Assembly: GCF_014204795.1 (NCBI RefSeq)
Contig: NZ_JACHMB010000001.1
Location: 12,056,501 to 12,120,500 of the forward strand
Length of the DNA: 64,000 bases
Direction: 5' to 3'
Source of the DNA: Nonomuraea jabiensis
Lineage (GTDB): Bacteria; Actinomycetota; Actinomycetes; Streptosporangiales; Streptosporangiaceae
The position numbers and the translations under genes are program-made. Shown here piece by piece: positions 8,502 to 17,409 of this stretch. The notes under the pieces were generated by a model. That model saw nothing but the letters and a program-made list of their open reading frames with translations. It had not been told where the DNA came from and ran no database searches. Each line of letters opens with the position of its first letter. The stretch's first letter is position 1.

Positions 8502-10337
8502 ATGGTCGTCGTGCTCGACCTGCGCAAGGGTGAGCTGGAGCGGCTCGGCGCCCAGGTCCTGGTGGTGGCCGACACCGAACGCCTGGCCGGCGCCCAGCGG
8601 GTGCTCCAGGACGTCTTCAGCTCGCGCCTGGTCAGGTCGGTGCTCGTCCTGGCGGTGGGACCCGACCTGCGCCTGCCGCCCGTCCTGGACGGGGAGAGCC
8701 GCAGGGTGCTCTGGGTGAGCGACCCCCGCGGCATCCTGTGGAACGCCGACACCGGCGAGGCCGCCCACGGGCCCGGGGTGAGCGCGGAGGCCATCCTGAT
8801 CGACCTGCTCACCCAGCCGGAGGTCTTCGACGAGGTGGTCAACAGCCTGGGCGACATCCCGTACGGCACCGCCTCGCCCGGCTGGCGCATCGTGGCCGGC
8901 CGGATCGACCCCGAGGTGCTCGGCCAGGCCTTCCGCGAGGTGGCCGAGCGCTTCGACGGGCCCGTCCAGCAGGACACGGCCACCTTCAGCTCGCCGCTGG
9001 CCACGGCGCTCCCCGTGCTCAGCGGCACCGTCGACCTGCCCGCCGACCTCCTCGACGCGCTCATCCCCGAGGGCCCGCTGGACCGGCTCCACCGCGACGC
9101 CGCCGAGCGGATCGACCAGGCGGTCCGCGCCCTGGACGACCTCGGCTACCTGCACAACGCCCGCGCCCGGGCCGCGGTCGTCGACAAGGTGATCGCCGCC
9201 GGGCGGGCGCTCGCCAAGTTCCGCGACACGGTCGCGCGGCTCTTCGAGGAGATCGACCACACCGACGACAACGCCGCCGAGCAGCTGGCCGCGCACGGGA
9301 TCAGGTTCGCCGTCCCCGCCGACATGAGCCACGCCCGGATCGTCGGCGAGCTGCGCGCCGACCTGGAGGCGGCCCTGGCCGAGCGCAAGAGCGTGCCGCG
9401 GATGGTCTCGCGCTTGCGCCTGCTGGCCGACCACAGCGCGCCCATCGGCAGCCGCGCCTTCGTCGGCGACGTCTGGCGGGCCTGCCCGGACGAGCTGCTC
9501 AACGCGCTGCACGCGCCCGCCGAGTTCCCGGCCACGTTCCTGGCCCGCTTCGTCTTCTGGCGGCGCTCGCGGGCGTGGTGGCGCGAGCAGCTCTCGCTCG
9601 GACCGGCCAGGACCGCCCTCGACGACCTGCGCTCGATGCTCGAACGGGTCGCGGCCAGCGAGTGGATGCTCGGCCAGGCCCGCATGCACACCTCCGACGC
9701 CTCCCGCACGCTGGCGGCGGCGCTGAACGAGATCTGCGCGCAGGTGTCCTGGACGCTGACCGACTGGAGCAAGGCCGAGACCGGCCAGGCCGCCGCCAGC
9801 CCGGCGCTCGACGAGGAGGTCACCGTACGGCTGCGCGACCGCGGCGGCCAGCTGCGCGAGGTCATCACCGGCGACCTCGTCGACGCGGTCACGAGCTGGC
9901 TGGAGCCCGCCTGGACCTCCCTCGAACAGGGCGCCTACCGGGACGCCCAGGTGGGGCTGGACCGCCGGATCGACGAGACGCTGCGGCAGTACCGCTACCA
10001 CCTGACTCACCGGGGCGTCCAGGAACGTCCCGACTTCGGCACCGGCGACACGGGCCGCCAGGAGCTCGTCGACGCGGTCTGGCGGCAGTCCCAGCAGGTC
10101 GTGCGCGCGCTGCGGGCCCAGGCCACCGGCCAGATGCTGCAACTGTGCGGCGACCGCGACCTGGCCATGCTGCTGCGGCAGGCGTACGCGGTGCGCTTCG
10201 CGCCCAGGGCCGTGCGCGGGCAGGGCAACCCGCCCGACGTCGTGTGGACCCGGTCAGGACAGTACGCCGGCACCCTGCGCCTGGTGCCGCTGCGCCCCGG
10301 GACGGTCGAGGAGAACTGGAGCGAGGATGGAACCTGA
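8502..10337 (+). CDS. conserved operon protein of unknown function
   Basis: The ATG lies 2 bases after the stop of the tubulin-like gene, and the protein has 611 residues. The reading frame is also open far upstream, but that part is a shadow of the tubulin-like gene. Residues 1-85 look alpha/beta, with a hydrophobic strand (VLVVAD) and a second (SVLVLAVG). From about residue 175 on the protein is almost entirely helical with long amphipathic stretches, consistent with a coiled-coil or scaffold. No catalytic motif, signal peptide or membrane segment is visible, and I do not recognise the family. Its 3' end overlaps the pseudokinase start by 11 bases, so translation is probably coupled. A partner of the tubulin-like GTPase is the simplest guess. 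Confidence 0.75.
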   Translation: MVVVLDLRKGELERLGAQVLVVADTERLAGAQRVLQDVFSSRLVRSVLVLAVGPDLRLPPVLDGESRRVLWVSDPRGILWNADTGEAAHGPGVSAEAILIDLLTQPEVFDEVVNSLGDIPYGTASPGWRIVAGRIDPEVLGQAFREVAERFDGPVQQDTATFSSPLATALPVLSGTVDLPADLLDALIPEGPLDRLHRDAAERIDQAVRALDDLGYLHNARARAAVVDKVIAAGRALAKFRDTVARLFEEIDHTDDNAAEQLAAHGIRFAVPADMSHARIVGELRADLEAALAERKSVPRMVSRLRLLADHSAPIGSRAFVGDVWRACPDELLNALHAPAEFPATFLARFVFWRRSRAWWREQLSLGPARTALDDLRSMLERVAASEWMLGQARMHTSDASRTLAAALNEICAQVSWTLTDWSKAETGQAAASPALDEEVTVRLRDRGGQLREVITGDLVDAVTSWLEPAWTSLEQGAYRDAQVGLDRRIDETLRQYRYHLTHRGVQERPDFGTGDTGRQELVDAVWRQSQQVVRALRAQATGQMLQLCGDRDLAMLLRQAYAVRFAPRAVRGQGNPPDVVWTRSGQYAGTLRLVPLRPGTVEENWSEDGT

Positions 10338-11304
10338 GCCGCTGACCTTCTTCACTCCCGACGGCGACCGCGTGACCTGGGAGGTGGAGGCGGATCCTGC
10401 CCACGACCCCTTCGAGCGCCGGCTGACCCTCGTCGTCCAGGGCACCAAGATCGTGCAGCGGCGGGTGCCCCGTGCGGAGGGGCGCGACCGCGACCACCTC
10501 TACGAGCTGCTGGAGAACGAGGCCAGGATGGGCGCCAGGCTGCTCACCCGGCTGCGCCGGGCCTACCCCGTCGAGCTGCCCCGCCTGATGGGCTACAGCC
10601 TGGACGAGGAGGAGCCGTTCGTGCTGCTGTCCGACCACCGGGGCGAGCCGGTCAGCCGCTTCGCCGGCGCGCTGCTGATCGCCGAGCAGCGGGCCCTGCA
10701 GGCGAGCCTCTTCCGCGCCGTGCGCATCCTGTCGGCCTGCGACATCGTCCACCGGCGCATCGACCCGGGCACCGTGCGCTGGGACGGCACCGCCGTACAG
10801 CTCACCGACCTCAGCCACGCCACGCTGGCCGGCAGCCGCCGGCTGCGGCTGGGCGAGGCCCCCTACGCCGCGCCGGAGCAGCGCGCGGGCACCGGCCGGG
10901 CCTGCACCGCCGACGACCTCTGGAGCGCCGGCATGGTGATCTACCGCACGGTCACCGGCCGCGACGTCGCCGACCGCCCCGACCTCACCGCCGCCCCCGC
11001 GCTGCAGCCCATCCACGACGTCTTTTCCGGGCAGCCGCCGTCGGCGCTGGAGGTGCTCGACCGGCTGCGCGAGCCGGACCCGATGCGGTCCATCCCCGCC
11101 GACCAGGACCTCCGGCTCGAAGAGGGCCGCCTCGCCTTCGACCGGGCCCACGAAGCCAAACGGGAGACGGAGGCGGAGCAGCCCGCGCCCGTCACCCGGA
11201 TCGAGCAGGCGCCGCGGGAGCAGCCGCGCAAGTGGTGGTCCCGCTGGCTCCCGCTGGCCGTGCTGGTCTGCCTCTTCCTGGTCGTCTGGATGGTGATCCG
11301 GTGA
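10327..11304 (+). CDS. tail-anchored protein kinase-like protein, predicted pseudokinase
   Basis: The protein has 325 residues. The C-lobe of a Ser/Thr kinase fold is recognisable: IVHRRIDPGTV at 140-150 corresponds to the catalytic loop, LTDLS (159-163) to DFG, and AAPEQ (181-185) to the APE motif. The catalytic Asp of HRD is replaced (H142-R143-R144) and the Asn further along the loop is Thr. No glycine-rich ATP loop is visible near the N-terminus. It is therefore most likely a pseudokinase acting as a binding or regulatory module. The last 25 residues form one membrane helix after an Arg/Lys/Trp stretch, making it tail-anchored with the kinase fold in the cytoplasm. It overlaps both neighbours, which supports a coupled operon. 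Confidence 0.82.
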   Translation: MEPEPLTFFTPDGDRVTWEVEADPAHDPFERRLTLVVQGTKIVQRRVPRAEGRDRDHLYELLENEARMGARLLTRLRRAYPVELPRLMGYSLDEEEPFVLLSDHRGEPVSRFAGALLIAEQRALQASLFRAVRILSACDIVHRRIDPGTVRWDGTAVQLTDLSHATLAGSRRLRLGEAPYAAPEQRAGTGRACTADDLWSAGMVIYRTVTGRDVADRPDLTAAPALQPIHDVFSGQPPSALEVLDRLREPDPMRSIPADQDLRLEEGRLAFDRAHEAKRETEAEQPAPVTRIEQAPREQPRKWWSRWLPLAVLVCLFLVVWMVIR

Positions 11305-12305
11305 TCCTGTGCCCGATCTGCCTGCACGAGTTCGCCTGGAGCGAGGACGAGCTCTACGAACGCACCCCCGCGGGCCACTACCAGCGGCTCTCCCTGGAGC
11401 ACGCGAGCGGCGCCCGCCGCGAGGACCTGCTGCGCGCCGCCCACGTCCGCTGCCCGGCGCCGGTGGCGGACCCGAGCCTCGAACACCACCTGCCCTACAC
11501 CTACGTACGGCACGGCCGCCCGCTGGTGATCGGGCTGGTCGGCGGGCCGGAGACGGGCAAGACCCACCTGCTGGCCTCGATGATCGGCGCCATCGAGCAG
11601 GGCGGCCTGCGGCCGTACGGGCTGACCGCGGACGCGGTGGACATCGAGCGGCACGCCGAGTACGTCAACACGTACGTGCACCCGCTGATGGTGGAGCGGA
11701 CCGCGCTCTCGCGCACCACCCACCGGGCCACCGCCGAGCCGGCCGACGCGCTGCTCGTCAACGACGGCCGGCACACCACCGCGGTGGCGTTCTTCGACAT
11801 CGCCGGCGAGCTGCTGCGCAGCTCCACCCACGAGGCGACCAGGTTCGTGCCGGCCGTCGGCGGGCTGCTCTTCGTGATCGACGCCGCCACCAGGTCGGCC
11901 AGGATGGGCGACGAGTCCTTCCGCGCCGTGCTCGACCGGCTGCCCAAGAGCGGCGGGCGGCTGGACATCCCCGCCGTCATCGCGGTCACCAAGAGCGACT
12001 CGGTGCGCTTCGAGGCGCCGGTGGACACCTGGCTGTACGACGAGCCCGACCGGCTGGACCAGATGGACGTCCTGCGGGAGAGCCGTGACGTCTACGCCTT
12101 CCTGCACCGGCGCGGCGCGCAGGCGTGGCTCAGCCCTTACGACAAATGCCGCAAGTGCACCCTGCATTTCGTCTCGGCGACGGGCGCCGCCCCGACCGAC
12201 GGGCGCTTCCCCAGGGGCGTGCGGCCGCGACGCGTCCTGGCGCCCCTCATCTCGCTCCTCGCGATGACCGGTGTCCTGCGCGGCTATCCGGAGGTGGGGA
12301 TCTGA
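11301..12305 (+). CDS. TRAFAC-like GTPase with N- and C-terminal Cys pairs
   Basis: I place the start at GTG 11301, which overlaps the pseudokinase stop (GTGA) and gives 334 residues starting with a zinc-binding-like C4-x2-C7. An earlier in-frame start would lie inside the preceding membrane helix. The P-loop GGPETGKT is at 81-88, the G3-like DIAGE at 166-170 and the G4 motif TKSD at 230-233, so all three key GTPase motifs are present. A second Cys pair (KCRKC) near residue 283 could complete a four-Cys zinc site with the N-terminal pair. The protein resembles GTPases of the Double-GTPase type in predicted bacterial conflict systems. Its ATG-overlapping neighbour looks like a GTPase-associated protein. 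Exact family needs a profile search. Confidence 0.82.
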   Translation: MILCPICLHEFAWSEDELYERTPAGHYQRLSLEHASGARREDLLRAAHVRCPAPVADPSLEHHLPYTYVRHGRPLVIGLVGGPETGKTHLLASMIGAIEQGGLRPYGLTADAVDIERHAEYVNTYVHPLMVERTALSRTTHRATAEPADALLVNDGRHTTAVAFFDIAGELLRSSTHEATRFVPAVGGLLFVIDAATRSARMGDESFRAVLDRLPKSGGRLDIPAVIAVTKSDSVRFEAPVDTWLYDEPDRLDQMDVLRESRDVYAFLHRRGAQAWLSPYDKCRKCTLHFVSATGAAPTDGRFPRGVRPRRVLAPLISLLAMTGVLRGYPEVGI

Positions 12306-13693
12306 TGGGGCGTTACTCCAGCGTCGACTGGATCCTGTTCGAGTGGGACGAGCGCCGCACCGGCCTCGGCCCCGTGCGCTCCTCCCTGGAGGACACCCGG
12401 GGCTGGTACCACCAGCTCGGCCCCTGGCTCGACCCCGGCCCCGCGCCCGGGGTCAGCATCTGCCGGCTCATGGTGGACGGTCGCGTGGTGGTGCTCTCGC
12501 GCACGCGCACCGGCGGCTCGGACAGCAGGCGGACCATCCGGGTGCAGGCGTACCTGGGCGGCTCGGCCGCCAACGCCTCGGCGATGCCGAACGTCCGCCA
12601 GGCGCTCGCGCTCGCGCCCGGCTGGAGCTCGTTGCTGCCCGCCGATCCGGAGCCGCTCGACCTGGCCGTGCTGCTGCGCCCCTACGCCGACGCCGGCGCG
12701 GCACTCGACCGGCGGGCCCGCGCCGAGGCGGCGACGCTCGCGCCCATCGTCTCCGAAGCGCTGCGCGGGAACCGGGAGCCGCTGTCGGTGGCGGCCCAGG
12801 GAGAGGCCGTCGTGCAGCTGTGGGGGCTGGTGGACATCCTGGACCTCGTGCTCGGGCGCTATCCGGAGACGTTCTCCACCTACGAGAGCGACGACCTCAA
12901 GCAGGGGGCCGAGGTCATCTTCCTGCAGCAGTGGCCGGGGCCGTCCTCGCGGGCCGCGCACCGGCGGCGCGTGGATCTGCGGGCGCCCGACCAGAGCGAC
13001 CTGTACGGCGAGATCGCGGCCATGGTCGTCCAGGCGTACGCGGGCGGGCAGCTGCCGGGACTGGTCAAGCGGCTGCGGATCGCCGACGGGATGGCGCTGG
13101 AGGAGCGGGTCGAGCTGCTCGGGGCCGCCCTGCGCGAGCCGCCGAAGCCCGTACCGGCCGAGCCCCGCGCTCCTCGCCCTCCCGCACCTGCCGAACCCGC
13201 GCCCGCCGCTCCGGAGGGACCGCCTCCACGGCCGGCCCCTCCCCCGCCGGCATCCGGCCCCCGGATACGCGTGCCCGCGGCACGGCCCGCGCCCGTGACG
13301 CACGAGAAGCCGCCGCCCGCCCCGCCACCCGCCTCGCCGCCGGCCCGCCCCGAGGCGCAGCCCGTCGCGGTGCGCGACGCCTTCGACTACTTCCTGGCGG
13401 AGCTGGCGGAGGCGACCAGCGCCGGCGCGGCCCGGAGCATCCTGAGAGACGTCCACGCCTGGGCGCGGACGCGCCCGCCGGCCGACGTACGCTCCCGGCT
13501 GCACGCCCTGGTGCCCGAGCTGGAGCGGCTGCTGCCCGACGACGAGGTCAACCCGATCCTGCGCGACCTGCTGGACCCGGACGCCTCCGCCGAGGCCGTC
13601 AGGTCCGCCTGGCTCGATCCCCGCTGGCTCGTCCTGGCCGCGGTGCTGCTGGTCGTGCTCGTCCTCCAGGTCGTGACGACGGTCCTGCGCTGA
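12305..13693 (+). CDS. tail-anchored GTPase-associated-protein-like (GAP1-like) protein
   Basis: The start ATG shares its A with the stop of the GTPase gene, and the protein has 462 residues. Residues 1-100 look beta-rich (a WILFEWDERRTGLGPV strand, later VSICRL and VVVLSRT) and resemble the N-terminal domain of GTPase-associated protein 1; this likeness is from memory only. Residues about 110-275 are helical, about 280-350 are a Pro/Ala-rich linker, and about 360-430 form another helical domain. One membrane helix (about 438-460) ends the protein. Like the pseudokinase it is tail-anchored with its bulk in the cytoplasm. Translational coupling with the GTPase suggests they form a complex. The gene ends only 7 bases from a convergent LuxR gene. 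Confidence 0.75.
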   Translation: MGRYSSVDWILFEWDERRTGLGPVRSSLEDTRGWYHQLGPWLDPGPAPGVSICRLMVDGRVVVLSRTRTGGSDSRRTIRVQAYLGGSAANASAMPNVRQALALAPGWSSLLPADPEPLDLAVLLRPYADAGAALDRRARAEAATLAPIVSEALRGNREPLSVAAQGEAVVQLWGLVDILDLVLGRYPETFSTYESDDLKQGAEVIFLQQWPGPSSRAAHRRRVDLRAPDQSDLYGEIAAMVVQAYAGGQLPGLVKRLRIADGMALEERVELLGAALREPPKPVPAEPRAPRPPAPAEPAPAAPEGPPPRPAPPPPASGPRIRVPAARPAPVTHEKPPPAPPPASPPARPEAQPVAVRDAFDYFLAELAEATSAGAARSILRDVHAWARTRPPADVRSRLHALVPELERLLPDDEVNPILRDLLDPDASAEAVRSAWLDPRWLVLAAVLLVVLVLQVVTTVLR

Positions 13694-13700
13694 CCACCGG

Positions 13701-16277
13701 TCAACCGGCCAGCCGGTTCAGGAGGGCGGCCAGGGCTTCGCGGTCGTTGACGCCGGTCTTGTCGTAGACGGCGTACAGGGTGTTGGCCACGGTCCGGACG
13801 GACACGACGAGCCGCGCGGCGATCTCGCGGTTGGTCAGCCCCTGCGCGGCCAGCACCGCGATCTCGCGCTGCCTCGGCGTCAGGCTGGGCACGTCGAGGT
13901 CCACCAGCGCGAGCGTACGGCCGCCCTGGCAGCGCTGCGCGAGCCGCCAGGCCCGGGTCTGCGCCGCCCGCGCCCCGCGTACCAGCCCGGACCCGCGGTA
14001 GCGGGCCACCGCCTGCGCCGCCGCCTCGGCCGCGTACAGCAGCAGGCCGAGCCGCTCGAAGCCCTCCGAGACCGCGTCGAGCTCCGCGCCGTCGCGGGCG
14101 GCGGCGTGCCGCGCGAACAGCGCCACCAGCGGGCCGTCCATGTCGAGCGCGGCCAGCCGCGCGGACACCAGGTCGGCGCGGCCCAGCCGGACGACGTCGT
14201 GCAGCAGGAACGGCACGTCGCACGGCAGCGCCCCCTCGGCGGTCTCCAGGCAGAGCTCCACGGCCCCGGCCGCGTCGCCGCGACCGGCCAGGGTCCACGC
14301 CCGGGCCAGGCGCAGCGGCACCACGCCGGACGGGCCGATCGGCGTCCCCGTCGCCTCCGCCCGCTCCAGCGCCTGCTCGGCCGCGGCCGGCTCGCCGAGC
14401 AGCGCGTACGCGTGCGCCAGCTCGCCCAGGCACAACCCCGCCTGCACACTGCGGCCGGGCAGCCGCGCGGCGGTGTCGCGGGCCCAGGACAGGGCGTCGG
14501 CCATCCGGCCGCGCAGCCGCAGCACGCGGGCCTTCAACGATCCGAACTCCAGGAGCGCCCGCGTCCAGGTGCCGAACTGACCGTCCAGGCCGTATCCCTC
14601 GTCGGCGAGCCGCTCGGCGGCGTCAAGATCACCCAGCAACAGCGCGGCGTGCGCGGCGTTCCCGGTCAACGTGGCGGCCAGGCTCCGCATGCCGTCCGGT
14701 TCCCGCACGAGCCCGGCCCGGATCTCCGCCGCACGGGCCAGGCATTCCGCGGCGCGGCCCTGCGCCGCGGAGACGGCCACCTCGGCCACGGCCAGCATGC
14801 GTGCGCCGTGCGAGCCGAGCGGGCCCATGTCCCTGCAGCGCGCCAGCAGCTCTTCGGCGGTGGCGATCTCGCCGGCGAGGACGGCCAGCACGGCCCGCAT
14901 GATGAACGTGCCCTGGCGCGCTCCGACGTCACCGGCGCGCCGGGTCGTCTCCTCCAGGACAGCCGCCGCCCGTGCGACGTCCCCGAGCCCGACGGCCAAG
15001 GTCAGCGCCCACTGCACGCCGAGGTCGGTCCTGGCCCTCTCGGTCATGTCCGCCTCCCACGCGATGGCGGACACCTCGTCGGCCTCGGCGTACCGGTCGG
15101 AATAGGACAGCACCGTGGCCAGCGCGGAGAGCGCGGGCGCCCCGCCGCCGGCGTCCACGGCCGCGCGCCCGAGCCGAACGGCCAGTTCCAGGTCCCGGAC
15201 GACCCTGGCGCGCTCGCAGCCGGCCAGCAGCAGCCCCGGATCGCCGGGCAGGCCGCCGTCCAGCCGCCAGACCGCCACCCTGAGCACGTCCTCGCGCCGC
15301 CGCAGCCCGGCCTCCGAGACCGCCTGCGCCAGCCGGCGCACCATCGTGCGGGCGCGCAGCACGCCGCAGCCGTCCCTGATGACCTCGCCGTACAGCGGGT
15401 GCGCGAGCCGCACCTGGAGCCGCCGGCCGTCCTGCTGCACCGTGACGAGCTGCCGGTCCTCCAGGTGCTGGACGGCGTCGAGCGACCCGAGGGCGGCCAG
15501 CAGGTCCGCGCCGAGCGGCTCGCCGTACGCCAGCAGCTCCAGCGCCTCCCGCTCCCGGGCGGTCACCTCGCCGATGCGGCCCGCGATGGTCTCGCGCAGC
15601 GTGGGCGTGATCGTCAGCGGCCCGCTCCACCGCCACACGCCCCCGTCGGCGGCGAGCATCCCGGACAGCACGAGTTCGCGCAGGTAGAGGGCGTTGCCCT
15701 GGCTGACGCGCCACAGCCGGGCCACGGTCGCCGACTCCACCCGCCCGCCCAGCGCGGCCTCCAGCACGGCCGCCGTCTCCTCCAGGGAGAACGGCTCCAG
15801 CTCCAGCCGCGGCACCAGGCCGTCCTTCCACAGCGCGAGCACCGCGTCCGGCACGGGCGTGCGGCTGCGCAGCGTCGCGATCACCCGCGTGCCGTCCCGC
15901 GTCACCAGGTGGTGGACGAGCGCGGCCGAGACCGGATCGAGCAGGTGGGCGTCGTCCACCACCAGCACCGGCACGCGCAGCGCGGCGGCCGCCCAGCCCA
16001 GCGGGTTGCCGGCGGGCGGCGTGGCCGGGAGCAGCGGGGCGAAGGCTCCCAGCGGGACCTCCGCGGCGGCCGCCGTGGCCCGCGCCCAGGCGACCCCGTC
16101 GAGACCGTGCACCGCCTGCGCCGCCAGCCGGCTCTTGCCCGTGCCCGGCGGACCGGCCACGACCACGCCCCTGGAGGCGGACCTGATCTCCGCCAGCTGC
16201 GCCGCACGCCCGATGAACGGCCAGGAGCCTGCCACGGCGAAAGCGTATTTGAGTAGGCCATGCTCATGCGAGCGCAT
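13701..16277 (-). CDS. LuxR-family ATP-binding transcriptional regulator
   Basis: An ATPase-type (LAL-like) regulator of 858 residues. Close to the N-terminus lies WPFIGR followed by a Walker A (GPPGTGKSRL) and a Walker B-like VLVVDDAHLL. A long helical, TPR-like middle follows. The last 60 residues are a LuxR HTH (LTPRQREIAVLAAQGLTNRE). I chose ATG 16277 because GGTGGGG stands just upstream. A GTG at 16235 giving MAGSWPFIGR is a good alternative, and the frame stays open much further upstream without support. It is divergent from the phosphotransferase gene at 16302, so the short space between them must hold both promoters. The ligand and targets are unknown. Confidence 0.85.
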   Translation of the reverse strand: MRSHEHGLLKYAFAVAGSWPFIGRAAQLAEIRSASRGVVVAGPPGTGKSRLAAQAVHGLDGVAWARATAAAAEVPLGAFAPLLPATPPAGNPLGWAAAALRVPVLVVDDAHLLDPVSAALVHHLVTRDGTRVIATLRSRTPVPDAVLALWKDGLVPRLELEPFSLEETAAVLEAALGGRVESATVARLWRVSQGNALYLRELVLSGMLAADGGVWRWSGPLTITPTLRETIAGRIGEVTAREREALELLAYGEPLGADLLAALGSLDAVQHLEDRQLVTVQQDGRRLQVRLAHPLYGEVIRDGCGVLRARTMVRRLAQAVSEAGLRRREDVLRVAVWRLDGGLPGDPGLLLAGCERARVVRDLELAVRLGRAAVDAGGGAPALSALATVLSYSDRYAEADEVSAIAWEADMTERARTDLGVQWALTLAVGLGDVARAAAVLEETTRRAGDVGARQGTFIMRAVLAVLAGEIATAEELLARCRDMGPLGSHGARMLAVAEVAVSAAQGRAAECLARAAEIRAGLVREPDGMRSLAATLTGNAAHAALLLGDLDAAERLADEGYGLDGQFGTWTRALLEFGSLKARVLRLRGRMADALSWARDTAARLPGRSVQAGLCLGELAHAYALLGEPAAAEQALERAEATGTPIGPSGVVPLRLARAWTLAGRGDAAGAVELCLETAEGALPCDVPFLLHDVVRLGRADLVSARLAALDMDGPLVALFARHAAARDGAELDAVSEGFERLGLLLYAAEAAAQAVARYRGSGLVRGARAAQTRAWRLAQRCQGGRTLALVDLDVPSLTPRQREIAVLAAQGLTNREIAARLVVSVRTVANTLYAVYDKTGVNDREALAALLNRLAG

Positions 16278-16301
16278 TGTCCCCACCATCATGCTTGGCC
16301 C

Positions 16302-17399
16302 ATGACCATGGCGCCCACCACCGGCCTGACGGACCTCGTACGCGAGAGCCTCGGCGACCCCCTCGCCGAGATCGCGGACCAGCACGTCGATCTCCTCGCC
16401 CCCGCCTCCGGGGCGCTGTCGACGGCCTCGCTCCACCGTGTGCGCGGCACCACCACCGGCGGCGCGGCCTGGTCGTTCTTCGTCAAGGCGATCCACGCGG
16501 TCAAGCACTCGCCCGCGTACGCGGGCATCCCCGAGCCGCTGCGGGCCGCCGCGGTCGCGGAGTTCCCCTGGCGGGCCGACGCGGACGTCTACCTGGCCCG
16601 CCCCCGGCTCCCCGGCGGGCTGCGGCTGCCCCGGCTGTACCGGCTGGACGACCTGGGCGACGACCGGCTCGTCATGTGGCTGGAGGACGTGCGGGTCGCG
16701 CCCGCCGCGTGGGACCTGGACCGTTACCGCGCCGCCGCCCGCCGGCTCGGCGACCTGGCCGCCGCCCGGCCCGTCGCGGGCCGTACGTCCGCGCCGCGCG
16801 AGCCGCTCAACCGCAGCCTGCGCTACTACTGCGCGGGCCCGGTCGCCAACCTGTTCCTGCCCGCGCTGCGCGACCCGGCGACGTGGCGGCACCCGCTGGT
16901 CGCCGCCAACGCCGACCCCCTGCTGCAGGCCGACCTGCTGGCCCTGGCCGACCGCATCGACCCGCTGCTGGACGCGCTGGACCGCCTCCCCCACACCCTC
17001 GTCCACGGCGACGCCAGCCCCTCGAACCTGCTGATCCCCGCCGACGGCTCGGCCGAGTTCGTGGCCATCGACTGGAGCTGGCCACACCCGGCGGCCGTCG
17101 GCTTCGACCTCGGCCAGCTCCTCGCCGGCCGCGCCCACACCGGCGAACTCGACCCCGCCGACCTGCCCGCCGTCCACGAGGCGATCGAGGCCGCGTACAC
17201 CGCCGCCGTGGCCGGCCTCGCCGACCCCGCCGAGGTCTCCTTCGGCTACGCCGCCAACCTCGTGCTGCGCAGCGCCTGGACCGCGATCCCGTTCGAACGC
17301 CTGGGCCAGGCGCCTACCCCGGAGCTGCACGACCTGTTCCGCAAGCGGGCCCGGCTCGCCCGGTTCGTCGTCGACCTGGGACGCTCCCTGCTCCCTTAG
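16302..17399 (+). CDS. aminoglycoside phosphotransferase (APH) family protein
   Basis: The protein has 365 residues. It has the APH/choline-kinase fold signature: LVHGDASPSNLL near residue 235 is the catalytic Brenner-like motif and FVAIDWSWPHP supplies the metal-binding Asp. The N-terminal half carries an ATP-site Lys candidate in FFVKAIHA. The family phosphorylates small molecules such as aminoglycosides, macrolides, choline or homoserine, and nothing here fixes the substrate, so a resistance role should not be assumed. It is divergent from a LuxR-type regulator, which may control it. ATG 16302 was chosen because upstream in-frame starts overlap the divergent gene. A second ATG lies 6 bases downstream. 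Confidence 0.8.
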   Translation: MTMAPTTGLTDLVRESLGDPLAEIADQHVDLLAPASGALSTASLHRVRGTTTGGAAWSFFVKAIHAVKHSPAYAGIPEPLRAAAVAEFPWRADADVYLARPRLPGGLRLPRLYRLDDLGDDRLVMWLEDVRVAPAAWDLDRYRAAARRLGDLAAARPVAGRTSAPREPLNRSLRYYCAGPVANLFLPALRDPATWRHPLVAANADPLLQADLLALADRIDPLLDALDRLPHTLVHGDASPSNLLIPADGSAEFVAIDWSWPHPAAVGFDLGQLLAGRAHTGELDPADLPAVHEAIEAAYTAAVAGLADPAEVSFGYAANLVLRSAWTAIPFERLGQAPTPELHDLFRKRARLARFVVDLGRSLLP

Positions 17400-17409
17400 A
17401 CGCTCCCTT

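Noticed and set aside
16302..17399. Aminoglycoside resistance gene
   Set aside because: Only the general APH fold can be seen; nothing in the sequence or context indicates an antibiotic substrate.
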